Made by a program: the position numbers and the translations under genes. The notes beneath the pieces are model-generated. The model saw nothing but the letters and a program-made list of their open reading frames with translations. It ran no database searches and was not told where the DNA came from. From Candidatus Iainarchaeum andersonii SCGC AAA011-E11 (GTDB taxonomy: Archaea > Iainarchaeota > Iainarchaeia > Iainarchaeales > Iainarchaeaceae), in contig AQRS01000038.1 of the NCBI GenBank assembly GCA_000402355.1, positions 1-22,024 of the forward strand: 22,024 nucleotides of DNA, in the 5' to 3' direction. Below are positions 20,410 through 22,024 of the stretch, one piece after another. The stretch's first letter is position 1. Each line of letters begins with the position of its first letter.

Positions 20410-21290
20410 CTTTTGGCAAGCAAAGCCAGTTTTTGAACATCGCTCTTTTTGTTTATTGACAGCTCGAAGAAAGTGTTGCCCAAACCATTTACCGATTCTT
20501 TTGAAACTTTAGAATCAACACCAAAACAGGTCTTTAAGCGACTCCGTAACTTTTTGAGGTTATTTCGAAAGCACGAGCAAACCCTTATTCTTCTGGAACT
20601 TATCTTGCCAGATTTTCCAGCAAGTTTTGTTAAAATGAATTTCTTAAGTTCCATTCTTTTTTCAGGAAAATGCCAACGAAAATCCACATAGGATGCAATT
20701 GCTTCTTCAAGCTTGGCGTGTTTTTTTGGATGCAAAAAACCAATTTTATGGGAAAAAATTTCGATATTTTGCTTTCCGAAAATATTGAGACGGTACAACC
20801 CGCGCTTATTACGCACCTTGAATTTTGCACGAATTTTGAATTCGGAAAGCAGTTTCTTTATTTTGAGGACTCCCCGACGGTTCACCATTTCTAACCCTAT
20901 ATGCCTGTCTGAGGCTTTTTTGCAACTTACCCATGATTCGCAGTCAAACACGGCGCGAAGCCATGCTGACTTAAGTTTCCTTGACCTGAACAGTTCTGGA
21001 AATCGCCACTTATATGAATGAAACGACCCGAAACGTTTGACCAGCCATAAGTAAACATGCTTTCTTTGGGCATATGCGCGGTCAATGCGCGGCGATATTT
21101 TAGGCAGGATTCCAAAAACGTTTTTGAAACGGAACGCAAAATCTTTCAGCAGCACAATTTCGGTATTTCTAAGAGCCATGCGGTAATACTTATGCCTTGA
21201 GCCCTGCTTGTGGGAAACCACATACCCGTCAGCGCAGAGGTAGCCGTGTATGGCTGCCATGTCCTCACCTATTGTTTTAATCCTTTCCAC
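20406..21290 (-). CDS. Free-standing LAGLIDADG homing endonuclease
   Basis: Two LAGLIDADG helices are visible: MAAIHGYLCADGYV near the start and LKSAWLRAVFDCESWVS in the middle. Each supplies one acidic residue (D of ADG; D or E of DCE) to the shared active site. Between and after them lie the beta-saddle strands, including KYYRMALRN, IGLEMVNRRGVLKIKKLL and LYRLNIFGKQNIEIFSHKIGF followed by PKKHAKLEEAI. A basic C-terminal region of about 85 residues ending FFELSINKKSD may be a helix-turn-helix. Here the GTG at 21290 is used (294 aa), lying where transcription should start. ATG at 21260 (284 aa), with GGTGAGG just upstream, is an equally good start on a 30-nt leader. No intein splicing blocks are present, so it is not an intein. 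It lies back-to-back with rtcB. Confidence 0.85.
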   Translation of the reverse strand: MERIKTIGEDMAAIHGYLCADGYVVSHKQGSRHKYYRMALRNTEIVLLKDFAFRFKNVFGILPKISPRIDRAYAQRKHVYLWLVKRFGSFHSYKWRFPELFRSRKLKSAWLRAVFDCESWVSCKKASDRHIGLEMVNRRGVLKIKKLLSEFKIRAKFKVRNKRGLYRLNIFGKQNIEIFSHKIGFLHPKKHAKLEEAIASYVDFRWHFPEKRMELKKFILTKLAGKSGKISSRRIRVCSCFRNNLKKLRSRLKTCFGVDSKVSKESVNGLGNTFFELSINKKSDVQKLALLAKS

Positions 21291-21310
21291 AAAGACAACT
21301 AAATCGGGAG

Positions 21311-21320
21311 CATTAATAAC
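21311..21320. promoter_or_regulatory. Shared bidirectional TATA element for rtcB and the homing endonuclease
   Basis: CATTAATAAC (plus) reads GTTATTAATG on the minus strand, TATA-like in both directions. The rtcB GTG (21342) starts 21 nt beyond its right edge and the endonuclease GTG (21290) begins 20 nt beyond its left edge. These are standard TATA-to-start distances on both sides. No other AT-rich element of this quality lies between the two genes. Confidence 0.5.
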
Positions 21321-21341
21321 TTCATTGAGACGTGATTGCCA

Positions 21342-22024
21342 GTGCAAGCTACAAAAACTTACAAAGTAAATCCGGTTTCTAAAAATATCTGGGAAATACC
21401 TGAATCGGAAAAAGAAGGCATGCTCGTGCCGGCCAGAATTTATGCAACCGAAAAGCTGCTCCGGGAAATGGATTCGGGGGTGTTTGAGCAAATCACAGAT
21501 GTTGCGACTCTCCCGGGAATCGTGAATTATGCAATGGCGATGCCGGATGCCCATTGGGGGTATTCTTTTCCCGTAGGAGGGGTTGCCGCTTTCGATGCGG
21601 AAAATGGAATAATAAGCCCAGGCGGAATAGGCTTTGACATAAACTGCGGAATGCGTTTAATCACTACAAACCTTTCGTACAGGGAAGTGAGGCCGAAAAT
21701 AAAGGAGGTCGTGAACAACCTCTTTGAAAAGGTTCCCGCCGGCGTGGGAGTAAAGGGAAGCGTGCATCTTCAAAGGAAACAGATGGTTGATGTGATGCAT
21801 TCCGGCGCAAAGTGGTGCGTCGAGAACGGTTATGCCTGGAAAAAGGACATCGAACACATCGAGGAAAAGGGATTCCTTGCGGGCGCTGATTCAAAATTTG
21901 TTTCCGAAAAAGCAATTGGCAGGGGAATGAACCAGCTCGGAACCCTTGGAAGCGGAAACCATTATCTTGAGGTGCAGGTGATTCACGCGGAGAACATTTA
22001 TGACAGGGAAATTGCGAAGGCATT
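21342..22024 (+). CDS. rtcB: tRNA-splicing ligase RtcB (5' part; runs off the window)
   Basis: RNA ligase that joins 2',3'-cyclic phosphate (or 3'-phosphate) and 5'-OH ends, for example of tRNA exons, using GTP and Mn2+. The first 227 residues are present. Metal ligands are visible: D99 and C102 in GIGFDINCGMRL, and the GSGNHYLEVQ block with N206, H207 and E210. All are offset by four from Pyrococcus horikoshii RtcB (D95, C98, N202, H203, E206). The later His ligands and the guanylated His lie beyond the right edge. The DINC junction, where several archaeal RtcB genes carry an intein, is uninterrupted. The GTG start is chosen for its distance from the TATA element; TTG at 21336 would add two residues. 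An in-frame stop at 21333-21335 excludes anything longer. Confidence 0.95.
   Translation, partial: MQATKTYKVNPVSKNIWEIPESEKEGMLVPARIYATEKLLREMDSGVFEQITDVATLPGIVNYAMAMPDAHWGYSFPVGGVAAFDAENGIISPGGIGFDINCGMRLITTNLSYREVRPKIKEVVNNLFEKVPAGVGVKGSVHLQRKQMVDVMHSGAKWCVENGYAWKKDIEHIEEKGFLAGADSKFVSEKAIGRGMNQLGTLGSGNHYLEVQVIHAENIYDREIAKA

Noticed and set aside
21636..21650. Possible intein at the RtcB DINC junction
   Set aside because: The coding sequence reads straight through GIGFDINCGMRL with no insertion.
1..22024. CRISPR arrays, tRNA or rRNA genes, insertion-sequence transposases, replication origins
   Set aside because: No regularly spaced repeats, no cloverleaf with a T-loop GTTC box, no rRNA segments and no transposase motifs were found. 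A C/D-box sRNA in the larger intergenic regions was looked for, and no credible C/D pair was seen.

Overview
The window is a piece of an archaeal chromosome. The evidence is a split RNA polymerase (B''/B' and A'/A''), an L30e-NusA-S12-S7-EF2-EF1A-S10 cluster, CTP-dependent riboflavin kinase with archaeal riboflavin synthase, an archaeal-type Ogg, and genes that start about 26 nt after a TATA box. Divergent polymerase residues, short spacers and several orphan small proteins fit a DPANN-type lineage (perhaps Diapherotrites or Micrarchaeota-like). That placement is inference only; no rRNA is present to settle it.

Layout. 1-228 (-): start of an 8-oxoguanine glycosylase gene. 359-1903 (-): a riboflavin/FMN operon ribK-ribC-ribH, divergent from an orphan basic protein (1995-2408, +). 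2491-3582 (-): an MscS-type channel. 3906-15739 (+): the transcription/translation cluster rpoH-rpoB2-[small membrane protein]-rpoB1-[25-codon ORF]-rpoA1-rpoA2-rpl30e-nusA-rps12-rps7-fusA, mostly with overlapping or abutting ends. 15746-16879: an orphan minus-strand gene and a RelBE-type toxin-antitoxin pair, which separate fusA from tuf. 17059-18686 (+): tuf and rps10. 18787-19125 (+): an orphan basic protein. 19165-22024: archease and rtcB, the RNA ligase and its activator, separated by a VapBC module, a leftover archease 3' end and a LAGLIDADG homing endonuclease gene on the opposite strand.

Main points. (1) A second, diverged copy of the archease C-terminus lies exactly 825 bp after the real one and brackets vapBC. 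Within the last eight codons and the stop, every DNA difference is at a third codon position. (2) A single-pass membrane protein gene sits between the two halves of the RNA polymerase B subunit. (3) The polymerase catalytic centre departs from conserved positions in B' (ED motif, zinc ribbon), A' (bridge helix) and A'' (trigger loop). (4) One nearly symmetrical TATA element appears to serve both rtcB and the homing endonuclease gene.
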